DNA of 64,000 nucleotides from Thalassotalea sp. 1_MG-2023 (GTDB lineage Bacteria > Pseudomonadota > Gammaproteobacteria > Enterobacterales > Alteromonadaceae). A program made the translations under genes and the position numbers. Below the pieces are notes generated by a model, which saw only the letters and a list, made by a program, of their open reading frames with translations, was not told where the DNA came from and did no database searches. Shown here in pieces: positions 38,101-47,099 of the stretch. The first letter of the stretch is position 1. The number at the start of each line of letters is the position of its first letter. The stretch spans positions 55,099-119,098 of the forward strand of contig NZ_JAUOPD010000012.1 in the NCBI RefSeq assembly GCF_030546745.1, read 5' to 3'.

Positions 38101-38209
38101 TAATTTAACCAATGAACCACAAGTAATGACGCGAGGTAATGATACCACCATTGCGGATTACTCACGCTCTGGCACTAAGTGGGAATTTGGTGTGAAAGCG
38201 AAGTTTTAA
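35111..38209 (+). CDS. TonB-dependent receptor, probable alginate-oligosaccharide importer
   Basis: A 1032-residue outer-membrane receptor. The signal peptide is about residues 1-41 (ending VTVPVNAQE). The plug domain holds VIEVKGLRGTMTRSLNEKKN and IENISGASGHRLKG, and the C-terminal barrel ends KWEFGVKAKF with terminal aromatic Phe. It starts a plus-strand run of alginate genes. Oligosaccharide import is inferred from the locus. Confidence 0.93.
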   Translation: MATTNQLNKISCALRNWGSYRKQLLCASTLLSLVTVPVNAQEETEKKVDSEVEVIEVKGLRGTMTRSLNEKKNNTAIVDAVAAADFGELPGLSLSDVIENISGASGHRLKGSQNEISIRGLGSYWGYSTFNGRTITNAGPGRAVNFKKFPSELVDKVVIYKSQQADLVEGGTSGTIDVNSLRAVDYGQSQTTVQATGVYNSYYQDVEGDVSPWGSKLVVSTVQQWETENLGDMGFTLGINHTNSANPEENYGGSSQMGVCALRAADGSSLIGGSNCATGQQGVSSGRVGREPELGIDTDLADFDQSSIFYVPNDAYWRTGEDEDIRTGAVFTFQWVPNDKLNINVDYEYSDLEYTEKRMELALDSRLDDLADHIVSEDHTLLYATGEARPTLQGENRNQVDEYHGGGIEVEYTPTDELSLALDVSYSESYRYRLRQRTKFRSTERYNYALDFRGRNVPTLTWLDSNRLGPDDAGFASWEAFDASHMGNFVHDDHAYVEYRRAHEHRNDDILAVKLDGQYQLDNQYFSSIKAGIRYSEEHLVDYVTNDVSLVIADGSQNYGASDNEDNSWDELNPEANSALINGIIDNCQNDHSNNIQFTEEEGAGGDATRYATYDHKCFIGQILGQLPGASGTDFYDIGEREDGRDGADRDVTETITAAYVMANIDTEIAGTPVYGNVGVRVVKTETHSKGWGDKVYITSTEGNEGDITWNSEINPTGEIEVVNLDSEYTEVLPSVNLTFMVNDAFYVRTAAYRSMSRFQMNAMSAGVSYETCEDEDDTVCDPATNTDFSQVIRSGDASGNHLDPYTAMNYDVSFEYYPSQDAAFTAAFYYKSFTGGYDVKTEYRDITVNLDGVDTIYPDVAHLVKQTSEDESVIKGVEFTGQKHFVELPEPFNGLGAKFAWNYAESDFVTAEPASAGIVPDANLFGFSKNVASASVYWEGDDTTVRLLWKYRSKYLQPNSLPFPDRSHRYVQDALYFNMSAKYKINSNVSLFLKGLNLTNEPQVMTRGNDTTIADYSRSGTKWEFGVKAKF

Positions 38210-38270
38210 AGAATTCTACTTAAAGTACTAAATTTGAGCAGTAGCCTAACTACTGACAACTAAAAGCTGT

Positions 38271-38310
38271 GAGTCTCACGCAGTGAATGCTAACTGAGAC
38301 TCTGTTTATT
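38271..38310 (+). terminator. Possible weak terminator after the receptor gene
   Basis: GAGTCTCA and TGAGACTC form an 8-bp stem with a 16-nt loop, followed by TGTTTATT. It may only attenuate, since the alginate genes continue downstream. Confidence 0.4.
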
Positions 38311-38396
38311 AATCGAAGTAAATCGCTGTGTTCCCAATGAAGAGGTAGCTCGTTATACCTCAGAAAAGTAATAGCGTAACTATTTAGGAGTTTATT

Positions 38397-39275
38397 ATGT
38401 CAAAACCAACAATTGGTTTTATCGGTCTTGGCCTTATGGGCGGAAACATGGTTGAAAACTTGCAAAAAAGAGGATACCAGTTAACCGTAATGGACCTTAA
38501 CAAAGAGGCGGTTGCAGCGTGTGTTGCTCGCGGTGCTAATGCTGCATCATCTGCAAAAGAATTAGCAGAATCTAGTGATATTATCATGCTTTGCTTAACT
38601 ACATCGGCCATCGTTGAAAAAGTTATCTATGCAGAAGACGGTATTCTTGCTGGTGTTAAAGAAGGTGCTGTGTTGGTTGATTTTGGTACTTCTATCCCCG
38701 CATCAACACGTAAAATTGGCGCTGATTTAGCCGCTAAAGGTGTAGGAATGGTTGATGCACCTCTTGGTCGTACACCTGCTCATGCTAAAGACGGTTTACT
38801 AAATATCATGGCGGCTGGTGATATTGATACCTTTAACAAGGTTAAACCAGTATTAGAAGAGCAAGGTGAAAATGTTTTCCATTTAGGTGCGTTAGGTGCA
38901 GGACACACAACAAAGCTAATCAATAATTTCATGGGGATGACAACCGTTTGTGCAATGTCACAAGCCTTTGCTGTAGCCGATCTTGCTGGCGTAGACCGTC
39001 AACAATTGTTTGATATTATGTCAACGGGTCCTTCAAATTCTCCGTTCATGCAATTTTGTAAAAACTATGCCGTTGACGGTGTTAGTGATTTAGGCTTCTC
39101 AATCGCCAATGCTAATAAAGACTTAGGTTACTTCTTACAAATGGTAGATGATTTAGGCACTGAATCTAAAATTGCTCAAGGTTCATCACAGAACTTACAA
39201 GCTGCATTTGATGCCGGTTTAGGGCAGGGCAATGTGCCAGAAATCTTTGATTACTTTCTTAAACTTGAAAAATAA
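38397..39275 (+). CDS. Beta-hydroxyacid dehydrogenase family protein, probable DEH reductase
   Basis: 292 residues of the 3-hydroxyisobutyrate/tartronate-semialdehyde reductase family. The N-terminal NAD(P) motif is GFIGLGLMGGNMVENL, the substrate loop DAPLGRTPAHAKDG, and the catalytic Lys lies in GHTTKLINNFMG. In Vibrio alginate loci a member of this family (DehR) reduces DEH to KDG, and this gene's place next to PL6 and PL17 supports that role. An SDR at 49126 could do the same step, so the division of work is open. Confidence 0.87.
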   Translation: MSKPTIGFIGLGLMGGNMVENLQKRGYQLTVMDLNKEAVAACVARGANAASSAKELAESSDIIMLCLTTSAIVEKVIYAEDGILAGVKEGAVLVDFGTSIPASTRKIGADLAAKGVGMVDAPLGRTPAHAKDGLLNIMAAGDIDTFNKVKPVLEEQGENVFHLGALGAGHTTKLINNFMGMTTVCAMSQAFAVADLAGVDRQQLFDIMSTGPSNSPFMQFCKNYAVDGVSDLGFSIANANKDLGYFLQMVDDLGTESKIAQGSSQNLQAAFDAGLGQGNVPEIFDYFLKLEK

Positions 39276-39360
39276 TTTTGTCGTATTAACACATAGTTAG
39301 TATTGACAAAAATAGTAAATGATTGATTTTAGAGACTTTCCTTACACGATGCTCTCTTTT

Positions 39361-39400
39361 AAGGCTTTCTCTTACAAGGAGTTGTGAAAGCCTTAGTTTT
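39361..39400 (+). terminator. Candidate terminator after the dehydrogenase gene
   Basis: AAGGCTTTC and GAAAGCCTT form a perfect 9-bp stem with a 16-nt loop, followed by AGTTTTAG. It lies 42 bp before the PL6 start. Confidence 0.5.
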
Positions 39401-39435
39401 AGCCAGCAATAATAACAAAGGGTTACGGTATACAA

Positions 39436-41658
39436 ATGAAAACACTTACAGTTACATTTCTCTCTTTTATGATCTCTTTGGGCGTAAATGCCAAAGAATA
39501 TTTAGTTGATTCGCCTAAAGCATTTAAGAAAACCGTAAAACAACTTGTTGCTGGTGATACGATCAAACTAGCCAACGGTACTTGGCAAGACTTTGAAATT
39601 CTATTTACCGGCAGTGGCACGAAAGATAAACCAATCACGTTAATGGCTCAAACCAAAGGCAAAGTGATTTTATCGGGTCAATCTAATTTACGTTTAGCTG
39701 GAAAGCATCTTGTTGTTTCTGGCTTAGTGTTTAAAAATGGCTACACGCCAAGCAGTGAAGTGATTGCATTTCGCCAAAACAAAGAAAACCTTGCCTTTCA
39801 TTCACGTGTTACTGAAACGGTCATCGAAGATTTTTCCAATCCTGACAAGCAAGAGTCTGATTATTGGGTAGGTTTATATGGTCAGCACAACCGTTTTGAT
39901 CATAACTATCTAGCGGGAAAAACCAATAAAGGCGTGACGTTAGCCGTTCGTTTGAATAGTGAAAATAGCCAACAAAATCATCATAGAATTGATCACAATT
40001 ATTTTGGCCCTCGTCAAATATTAGGTTCAAATGGTGGTGAAACATTACGCATTGGTACGAGTCATTATTCATTAGCAGATTCATTTACCCTTGTCGAAAA
40101 TAACTACTTTGATCAGTGTAATGGCGAAGTTGAAATTATCTCGGTGAAATCAGGTAAAAACCAATTAAAAAGTAATGTTTTTTATGAATCTAGAGGAACA
40201 TTAACCTTACGTCACGGTAATGGTAACGTTATTGAAAATAATGTGTTTTTCGGCAATGGCGTTGATCATACTGGCGGCATACGCGTGATCAACAAAGATC
40301 AAATTGTCCGTAATAATTATCTAGAAGGATTAACAGGGTATCGTTTTGGTAGTGGCTTTACCATTATGAACGGCGTACCAAATTCTCCTATTAATCGTTA
40401 TCACCAAGTCGAAAATGCAAAGGTCAGTAATAACAGCTTTATCAATGTTGAGCATATCCAGTTAGCCGCTGGCAGTGATGCTGAGCGCTCTGCTGTCCCT
40501 ATTAATTCTCATGTTGACAATAACCTTATTTATAATGAAAAGCAGCAGCCTTTTACTTTATTTGATGACGTTACTGGCATTAAATTTTCAAATAATATTG
40601 CCAATAAAAAGCCTGTTGAAGCACTCGCTTACGGCATTGAAAAACAAGCTATTACCCTTGAACGTGCTGCAAATGGTTTGTTGTATCCACAAGGGTTAGC
40701 AATCGGGGTAGATAAATCATTAACGCCAATCAGCAAGTCTCAAACTGGGCCAAGCTGGTATCCGAAAACGCAAGGTATTACCGCATTTAATAGTGGTAAA
40801 GAAATTAACGTATCACCAGGCGAAGACGCGCTATTTCAAGCGATAGAGAATGCTCAAGATGGTGATATTCTGCTTTTAGGTCAAGGTATTTATGATGCGC
40901 GTAAAATAGCAACTATTGATAAAACGCTGACTATTAAAGCAAAAGTTTCTGGTGAAGCTATTATTACCTTTGAGCGTGGCACATTATTTGAGCTTGTAGA
41001 TGGTGGTAGTTTAGCGCTAAACGGTGTGAAAATTAGTGGTAAAAATAGTCCTGACTCTTCAGGTAATGTAATGATCCGCAGTAAAAAGTGGGGCATGACA
41101 AAAAATTATCGTTTAGTGATAGAAAATTCAATCATCGAGCAGTTAGATATTAACCACTCATTTCATGTGTTTGAGTCTGGTAAAGGTGCTTTTGCAGATG
41201 AAATTATATTAATAAACAATACCTTTACTAATATAACTGGTGATGTTTTACGTTTAGACAAAGAGCATGAAGACTTAGGCATCTACAATGCTGAATATGT
41301 CACGATTAAGCAGAATACCTTTAACAATGTGAAAGGTGCGTTGGTGAAATTATACCGAGGTGGCACAGATGAAAGTACCTTTGGCCCACATTTTACTTTA
41401 GCCAATAATGAGTTGACTTCAGTAGGCGCAGGAAAACGTAATAAAACAGCATCGAGCGTGTTTTTACATGGTGTGCAGGTAACTAATATCGATACAAATG
41501 TTTTTCAAAAAAGTGCGCCAATTACCATAGAGCATACCGTTGGCGAACCTAAAACAATTTTGCTTAATAATACCTTAAATGAAAAACCGAGCATTGTTGA
41601 ATTACGCGTTGCAGGCGAACATACCGCTGAACTTCAAAATAATAAAATCGTTAAGTAG
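39436..41658 (+). CDS. Alginate lyase, PL6 family
   Basis: A 740-residue exported enzyme with a signal peptide (MKTLTVTFLSFMISLGVNAK). The first half is a chondroitinase-B-like right-handed beta-helix. Catalytic Lys238 (ISVKSGKN) and Arg259 (LTLRHGNGN) are 21 residues apart, the same spacing as the known pair in the PL6 enzyme AlyGC. A second beta-helix-like half (about residues 450-740) resembles the two-domain PL6 enzymes. It cuts alginate, often poly-guluronate or mixed blocks, by beta-elimination. PL17 follows 10 bp later. Confidence 0.95.
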   Translation: MKTLTVTFLSFMISLGVNAKEYLVDSPKAFKKTVKQLVAGDTIKLANGTWQDFEILFTGSGTKDKPITLMAQTKGKVILSGQSNLRLAGKHLVVSGLVFKNGYTPSSEVIAFRQNKENLAFHSRVTETVIEDFSNPDKQESDYWVGLYGQHNRFDHNYLAGKTNKGVTLAVRLNSENSQQNHHRIDHNYFGPRQILGSNGGETLRIGTSHYSLADSFTLVENNYFDQCNGEVEIISVKSGKNQLKSNVFYESRGTLTLRHGNGNVIENNVFFGNGVDHTGGIRVINKDQIVRNNYLEGLTGYRFGSGFTIMNGVPNSPINRYHQVENAKVSNNSFINVEHIQLAAGSDAERSAVPINSHVDNNLIYNEKQQPFTLFDDVTGIKFSNNIANKKPVEALAYGIEKQAITLERAANGLLYPQGLAIGVDKSLTPISKSQTGPSWYPKTQGITAFNSGKEINVSPGEDALFQAIENAQDGDILLLGQGIYDARKIATIDKTLTIKAKVSGEAIITFERGTLFELVDGGSLALNGVKISGKNSPDSSGNVMIRSKKWGMTKNYRLVIENSIIEQLDINHSFHVFESGKGAFADEIILINNTFTNITGDVLRLDKEHEDLGIYNAEYVTIKQNTFNNVKGALVKLYRGGTDESTFGPHFTLANNELTSVGAGKRNKTASSVFLHGVQVTNIDTNVFQKSAPITIEHTVGEPKTILLNNTLNEKPSIVELRVAGEHTAELQNNKIVK

Positions 41659-41668
41659 GAAGAGAAAA

Positions 41669-43870
41669 ATGTTTTTTACCTCAACATTTAATAAAGCGCT
41701 TTTAGCGGTTTTTATCTTAATATTCACCGCTACTGCACTTGCAAAAAAACATCCTAATTTAGTGATGTCATATCAAGACACGCAAGCGATGCGCATGGCA
41801 CTAAAAGGGGATAACAGTTTTTCAGACACATTCGCAAAAACTAAAGCGAAAGTAGATGTACAAATTAGCAAAGCGATTAATGTTCCTGCTCCGAAAGATT
41901 CTGGTGGTGGCTTTACGCATGAACGTCATAAGAAAAATTATCAATTAATGTATAACGCGGGGGTTGTATATCAGTTAACCCAACAGAAAAAATATGCTGA
42001 ATATGTTCGTGACATGTTGTTTGCTTATGCTGATATGTACCCAAGTTTACCGTTACATCCTGCACGCCGTCAGGATAAAAACAATCCAGGTAAATTATTC
42101 TGGCAAAGTTTGAACGAAGCGGTTTGGTTGGTGTACACCTCACAAGCTTACGATATGATAATTAGTCATTTAACTGAGCATGATAAAACAAGAATTGAAA
42201 CTGGAATTCTAAGGCCTATTGTTAAGTTCTTATCTGTTGATTCACCTGCTACGTTTAATAAAGTTCATAACCACGGCACATGGTTAACGGCTGCTGTTGG
42301 TATGACTGGTTATGTTATCGGTGAACAAGAATGGGTTGAACAAGCGCTATATGGCTTAGATAAGTCAGGAAAAGGCGGCTTTATGCGCCAATTGGAAGAG
42401 CTTTTCTCTCCTCAAGGGTATTACAACGAAGGCCCATATTATCAGCGCTATGCCTTAATGCCTTTTGTTACATTTGCAAAAGCTATTGAAACAAATGAAC
42501 CAGAAAGAAAAATATTCGAATATCGCGATGGCGTTTTACTGAAAGCAATAAATACCACGATAGATTTGAGCTATAACGGCTTATTCTTTCCTTTAAATGA
42601 TGCGATCAAAAGTAAAGGAATTGACACTATAGAGCTTGTTCAAGCGGTAACTATTGCGTACGGGCTTACCAAAAATAGTGGATTACTTGATATAGCTAGC
42701 CAGCAACAACAAATCATTTTGACGGGTGATGGTCTACAGGTTGCTAAAGCCTTAGATGCTGGTTTAGCTACTCCCTATGCGTTTACTTCTAAAGCGTTTG
42801 GTGACGGCGCAGATGGTAAACAAGGTGCATTAGTTGTGATGCGTCAACACACTCAAGGTGATCAAGCGTTGGTATTTAAGCCAGCAGCACAAGGTTTAGG
42901 CCATGGTCATTTTGATAAGTTGGCTTGGTTATTTTATGACAAAGGCGAAGAAATTGTTGCTGATTATGGTGCTGCACGTTTTTTAAATGTAGAAGCAAAA
43001 TATGGTGGTCAGTACCTACCAGAAAATGACAGCTACGCTAAACAAACCATTGCTCATAATACCTTGGTTGTTGATGAGAAAAGTCACTTTGATGGCGATG
43101 TTAGCGTGGGTAATAACAATCACCCTATAGTAGATTATTATGCAACCAATACCCATGGCACTCTGAGTAAAGCGCACATTAACACCGCCTATTCAGGCGT
43201 TGAATTAACTCGCATGATGGCATTAATTACTTTACCAAAAACAGATATTTCATTAGCAGTTGATGTGTTTCATGTTGCTAGCGATAAAGCGCATCAATAC
43301 GACTTACCCGTTCATTACCAAGGACAATTAATAGATACGAATTTTGAGCGTAATGCCTATACTGAACAATTATCAGCTTTAGGTAATGCACATGGTTATC
43401 AGCACTTGTGGTTAACCGCAACAGGAGTTGCCAATGAAGGAATTTCAAAGGTAACTTGGCTTAATGAGAACGGCCGATTTTATACGCAATCAGCGATTGT
43501 TGATGGTGATACTGAAACATTATTTACGCGTATCGGCGCAAATGACCCGCTGTTTAACCTAAGAAATGAAGCTGCGTTTATTTATCGTAAAAAGGCGAGC
43601 AAACAACATACATTTGTTAGCGTCTTAGAACCACATGGCGAATATAACCCTTCGAAAGAGTTTACTTTAGAAGCACAGTCGAAAGTTACCGCGCTTCATT
43701 TTAAACACGAAAATAATATCTCGTTGCTAGAAATAACACTTGCTAACGCAAGTCAGTATTTATTAGCGGTGAATGAAGTTGGTACAGATAAAACAGAATT
43801 TACATATAACAATAACGATTATCAACTAGATGGTCGATTTACACTACTTAACATTACAAAGCAGCAGTAA
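41669..43870 (+). CDS. Oligoalginate lyase, PL17 family
   Basis: 733 residues from ATG 41669, preceded by TAGGAAGAG; an earlier start inside the PL6 gene would bury the signal peptide (MFFTSTFNKALLAVFILIFT). An N-terminal alpha/alpha toroid is followed by a heparinase II/III-like C-terminal domain. Asn201 and His202 (VHNHGTW) and Tyr258 (NEGPYYQRY) sit at the same numbers as the active-site residues of the PL17 enzyme Alg17c. It releases unsaturated monomer from oligomer ends, which KdgF, encoded next, then processes. Confidence 0.96.
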   Translation: MFFTSTFNKALLAVFILIFTATALAKKHPNLVMSYQDTQAMRMALKGDNSFSDTFAKTKAKVDVQISKAINVPAPKDSGGGFTHERHKKNYQLMYNAGVVYQLTQQKKYAEYVRDMLFAYADMYPSLPLHPARRQDKNNPGKLFWQSLNEAVWLVYTSQAYDMIISHLTEHDKTRIETGILRPIVKFLSVDSPATFNKVHNHGTWLTAAVGMTGYVIGEQEWVEQALYGLDKSGKGGFMRQLEELFSPQGYYNEGPYYQRYALMPFVTFAKAIETNEPERKIFEYRDGVLLKAINTTIDLSYNGLFFPLNDAIKSKGIDTIELVQAVTIAYGLTKNSGLLDIASQQQQIILTGDGLQVAKALDAGLATPYAFTSKAFGDGADGKQGALVVMRQHTQGDQALVFKPAAQGLGHGHFDKLAWLFYDKGEEIVADYGAARFLNVEAKYGGQYLPENDSYAKQTIAHNTLVVDEKSHFDGDVSVGNNNHPIVDYYATNTHGTLSKAHINTAYSGVELTRMMALITLPKTDISLAVDVFHVASDKAHQYDLPVHYQGQLIDTNFERNAYTEQLSALGNAHGYQHLWLTATGVANEGISKVTWLNENGRFYTQSAIVDGDTETLFTRIGANDPLFNLRNEAAFIYRKKASKQHTFVSVLEPHGEYNPSKEFTLEAQSKVTALHFKHENNISLLEITLANASQYLLAVNEVGTDKTEFTYNNNDYQLDGRFTLLNITKQQ

Positions 43871-43883
43871 GGCAGGAATTATT

Positions 43884-44228
43884 ATGAGCGAAAGTGCCCA
43901 CTTTTCATTTGGCAACGAAACCGAAATTGAAGATATCGGTGGTGGATTAAAACGTCAAATGCTTGGCTATAACCACGAGTTAATGGCTGTTAAAATTTGG
44001 TTTGAAAAAGGGGCGATTGGCTATAATCATGCTCACCGTCATTCTCAAGTTACCTATGTTGTAGAAGGTGAATTTCATTTTAATATTGCGGGTGTAACGA
44101 AAGTTTTAAAGGCGGGCGACAGTTGTTATATCCCTCCTCATGCTGATCACGGCGCTACCTGTCCTACTGGTGGTATTTTAATCGACACGTTTAGCCCTGC
44201 GCGTGAAGATTTTGTGGAGGACTTATAA
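43884..44228 (+). CDS. kdgF: KdgF, cupin converting unsaturated uronate to DEH
   Basis: A 114-residue single cupin domain from ATG 43884 behind GGCAGGAATT. The metal site is visible as HAHRHSQVTYVVEGEFHF and a later His in PPHADHG. KdgF speeds ring opening of 4,5-unsaturated monouronates to DEH. It lies between the PL17 lyase and the uronate transporter; its stop shares one base with the transporter's ATG. Confidence 0.93.
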   Translation: MSESAHFSFGNETEIEDIGGGLKRQMLGYNHELMAVKIWFEKGAIGYNHAHRHSQVTYVVEGEFHFNIAGVTKVLKAGDSCYIPPHADHGATCPTGGILIDTFSPAREDFVEDL

Positions 44229-45535
44229 TGAAAATTAAAGGATTACGCTGGTGGGTAATCGCGTTAATCGCGCTTGCAACTATCATTAATTACATAGATC
44301 GCCAGGCACTAAGTGTTTTATGGCCAGACATTGTGGAAGATCTTTTTCCAGAAAAATCATCGTTAGAACGCAAACAAATATACGCGAATATTTCTATTGT
44401 TTTTGTGTTTGCTTATGCCTTTGGTCAAGCAATATTCGGCAAAATCTTTGATTGGGTCGGAACGCGCATTGGTTTTGTGTTGTCGATAGGCGTTTGGTCA
44501 TTAGCGACAATTGCTCATGCATTTGCTCAAGGTGTGCTGTCTTTTAGTATTTTTAGAGCCATCTTAGGTGTGGCAGAGGCAGGTAATTGGCCCGGTGCTA
44601 CCAAGGGAAATGCCGAATGGTTTCCAACGAAAGAACGTGCTTTAGCGCAAGGCATCTTTAATTCTGGTGCGGCTATTGGCGGTATTGTTGCAATTCCATT
44701 GATTGCCTTTTTAACGGTATATTTTAGTTGGCAAATGGTATTTGTTATTGTTGGTGCCGTAGGCCTGTTATGGTTAGTACCTTGGTTAGTACTGGTAAAA
44801 TCGCCACCGGGTTCTCATCCTTGGATTTCGGAAGAAGAAAAAGAATATATTTTAACTGGTCAACGTCGTAGCGCCACAAGTGAAGGTAACGAAGAGGAAG
44901 AAGAGTACAACCCGTCAACAGGTGAGTTACTTTCAAGAAAACAAAGCTGGGGCGTTATTATTGCGTCTGCAGCGATTGATCCAATTTGGTGGTTATTCGT
45001 TTTTTGGATCCCTATTTACTTGAATGAAGTTTATGCCATGGATGTTAAATCGATTGGTATTTATGGCTGGGTGCCCTATGTAGGCGCTATGTTTGGTGCT
45101 TGGTTTGGTGGTCTATTAGCGCAAAACAGATTAAAAGCGGGTTGGAATACAGACAAAACGCGTAAATTAACCATCACTTTAGGTTGTTTAATTATGTTGC
45201 CTTCATTATTAGCAATGGCGGATCCTGGTGAGCCGGTAACTGCGGTACTTATAATGGCGGTGATTCTCTTTGGCTTTCAAACTGCTATTGGTAATGTACA
45301 AACACTACCGAGTGATTTATTAGGGAAAAAAGCTGTAGGGACTTTAGCTGGTTTTTCAGGAATGGCGGCTAAATTAGGTGCTGTTGGTTTAACCTCTCTT
45401 GTTCCTTATTTAACTGCAGACGGTAATTATACACCAGCCTTTGTTATTGGAGCTTCGTTAGCCGTTATTGCTATGGCAGCCATTTGGATCCTGATCCCTA
45501 AAGTCGAACCATTGAAAAAAGTAACCAAGGCATAA
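44228..45535 (+). CDS. MFS transporter, hexuronate/unsaturated uronate type
   Basis: 435 residues with about 12 transmembrane segments, of the anion:cation symporter group that includes ExuT. Signatures: INYIDRQALSVLWP near TM1, VGTRIGFVLSIGVWSLATI, and GVAEAGNWPGATKGNAEWFP before TM5. Probably carries the monouronate released by PL17 across the inner membrane. Translationally coupled to kdgF by a one-base overlap. Confidence 0.93.
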   Translation: MKIKGLRWWVIALIALATIINYIDRQALSVLWPDIVEDLFPEKSSLERKQIYANISIVFVFAYAFGQAIFGKIFDWVGTRIGFVLSIGVWSLATIAHAFAQGVLSFSIFRAILGVAEAGNWPGATKGNAEWFPTKERALAQGIFNSGAAIGGIVAIPLIAFLTVYFSWQMVFVIVGAVGLLWLVPWLVLVKSPPGSHPWISEEEKEYILTGQRRSATSEGNEEEEEYNPSTGELLSRKQSWGVIIASAAIDPIWWLFVFWIPIYLNEVYAMDVKSIGIYGWVPYVGAMFGAWFGGLLAQNRLKAGWNTDKTRKLTITLGCLIMLPSLLAMADPGEPVTAVLIMAVILFGFQTAIGNVQTLPSDLLGKKAVGTLAGFSGMAAKLGAVGLTSLVPYLTADGNYTPAFVIGASLAVIAMAAIWILIPKVEPLKKVTKA

Positions 45536-45538
45536 CCA

Positions 45539-46459
45539 ATGAAGAACATTTTTTTATTCGGCGAATGTATGATTGAGTTGATGAATACCTCATCAATGAC
45601 CATGAAGCAGTCGTTCGCCGGAGATGTTTTTAATACCGCAGTGTATTTAAAAAGATTGTTTCCTAACACTAATGTCAACTTAGTGACTGCCGTTGGCCAA
45701 GATCATTTTAGCGAAAACATGGTGAAGTACTTTCAAGATGAGCACCTAGGTACTGATTATGTCTTTCGCTCAGAAACAAAAATTCCTGGTTTATACGCGA
45801 TTCAACTCGATCAATTTGGTGAACGTAGCTTCACCTATTGGCGAGAAAATTCGGCGGCTAGAAGCGTGATGGATTTCATCAATGAAGACATAACGAAACA
45901 ACTAAGCAAAGGGGATATCTTCTTTTTTAGTGGTATTTCATTAGGTGTCGTTCGTCCTGAAAATCGCGATGCGTTTTGGCAATGTATTACTGAACTTAAA
46001 GCGGCAGGTGTAAAAATTGCCTTTGACTTAAATTATCGTCCCAAGTTATGGGCAACGAAAGCAGAGGCACAAGCCCAGTTTTTACTCGCTTTTGAAGCCT
46101 CTGATATTTTATTACCTGGGGTTGATGACTTTGCTGCGATATTTGATATTAACGATATTCACGCTGTGATCAGGTTTTTTGATCAATATCATTATCAAGA
46201 GTTAGTGGTCAAAAATGGTGAAAAGAATGTGTATTGTTTGTCATCTGCAGGCCAAGATATTGTAGATGTTACGCCGGTCAAGCAAGTGGTTGATACTACA
46301 TCAGCAGGCGACTCTTTCAATGGTGGTTACCTTGGTGCTCGTATGGCAGGCCACTCTATTACGAAATCTGTTGAATTAGCGAACCAAGTGGCTGGTTTTG
46401 TCATTCAACACTCTGGTGCGATTGTTGAGTCATCAGCTTTCTCATCACGCTTTAATTAA
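45539..46459 (+). CDS. kdgK: 2-keto-3-deoxygluconate kinase
   Basis: 306 residues of the PfkB sugar-kinase family. The C-terminal signature is VVDTTSAGDSFNGGYLGARM, with the catalytic Asp in SAGDSF, and the N-terminal substrate region is GECMIELMN. It phosphorylates KDG to KDPG with ATP. It is 3 bp after the transporter and 19 bp before the aldolase eda. Confidence 0.95.
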   Translation: MKNIFLFGECMIELMNTSSMTMKQSFAGDVFNTAVYLKRLFPNTNVNLVTAVGQDHFSENMVKYFQDEHLGTDYVFRSETKIPGLYAIQLDQFGERSFTYWRENSAARSVMDFINEDITKQLSKGDIFFFSGISLGVVRPENRDAFWQCITELKAAGVKIAFDLNYRPKLWATKAEAQAQFLLAFEASDILLPGVDDFAAIFDINDIHAVIRFFDQYHYQELVVKNGEKNVYCLSSAGQDIVDVTPVKQVVDTTSAGDSFNGGYLGARMAGHSITKSVELANQVAGFVIQHSGAIVESSAFSSRFN

Positions 46460-46478
46460 TTTTTATAGGTTTATTACC

Positions 46479-47096
46479 ATGACATCCTTTTCATCTTTGA
46501 TGGGAACTCAAACATTATTACCCATTATTCAAGCATCAACTCCAGAAGAAGGCGTAAGTATTGCAAAAGCTATGTCTGCAGCAGGCTTAACATTGGTAGA
46601 AGTTGTATTAAGAACGGAAGCATCTTTAGCGGCCTTAAGTGCCATTAAATTAGCATTACCAGAGTTGATTGTTGGTGCCGGCACAGTGACGAATAAAGAT
46701 ATTTTAGAAAAAGCGGTTGCGGCAGGTTCAGACTTTATTATCACGCCAGCTATTTCAGAGCGATTATTAGATGATTTAGCTGATTGTAACTTACCGGTTT
46801 TACCTGGCGTGTCAAATACCGGTGAAATTTTAATGGCACGTGAATTCGGCTACACCGAAATGAAGCTTTTTCCTGCTGAATTATCAGGTGGTGCTAAATT
46901 TTTGTCGACAATATCATCGGTGTTTCCTGATATTAGTTTTTGTCCAACAGGTGGCGTAACTATCGACAATAAACCTGACTACTTGTCACTTAACAATGTG
47001 TTTGCTGTTGGTGGTACTTGGGTTGCGAAGAAAGACTGGGTTGAACAAGGAAATTGGCAAGCCATAACAGATGCGTGTAGTGAAGGAAATAAATAA
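46479..47096 (+). CDS. eda: KDPG/KHG aldolase Eda
   Basis: 205 residues from ATG 46479; the upstream extension overlaps kdgK and lacks family similarity. Class I aldolase motifs: the glutamate in LVEVVLRTEASLAAL, the phosphate-site GAGTVTN, and the Schiff-base Lys in MKLFPAELSGG. It splits KDPG into pyruvate and glyceraldehyde-3-phosphate, ending the alginate-specific pathway. Confidence 0.95.
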   Translation: MTSFSSLMGTQTLLPIIQASTPEEGVSIAKAMSAAGLTLVEVVLRTEASLAALSAIKLALPELIVGAGTVTNKDILEKAVAAGSDFIITPAISERLLDDLADCNLPVLPGVSNTGEILMAREFGYTEMKLFPAELSGGAKFLSTISSVFPDISFCPTGGVTIDNKPDYLSLNNVFAVGGTWVAKKDWVEQGNWQAITDACSEGNK

Positions 47097-47099
47097 CTC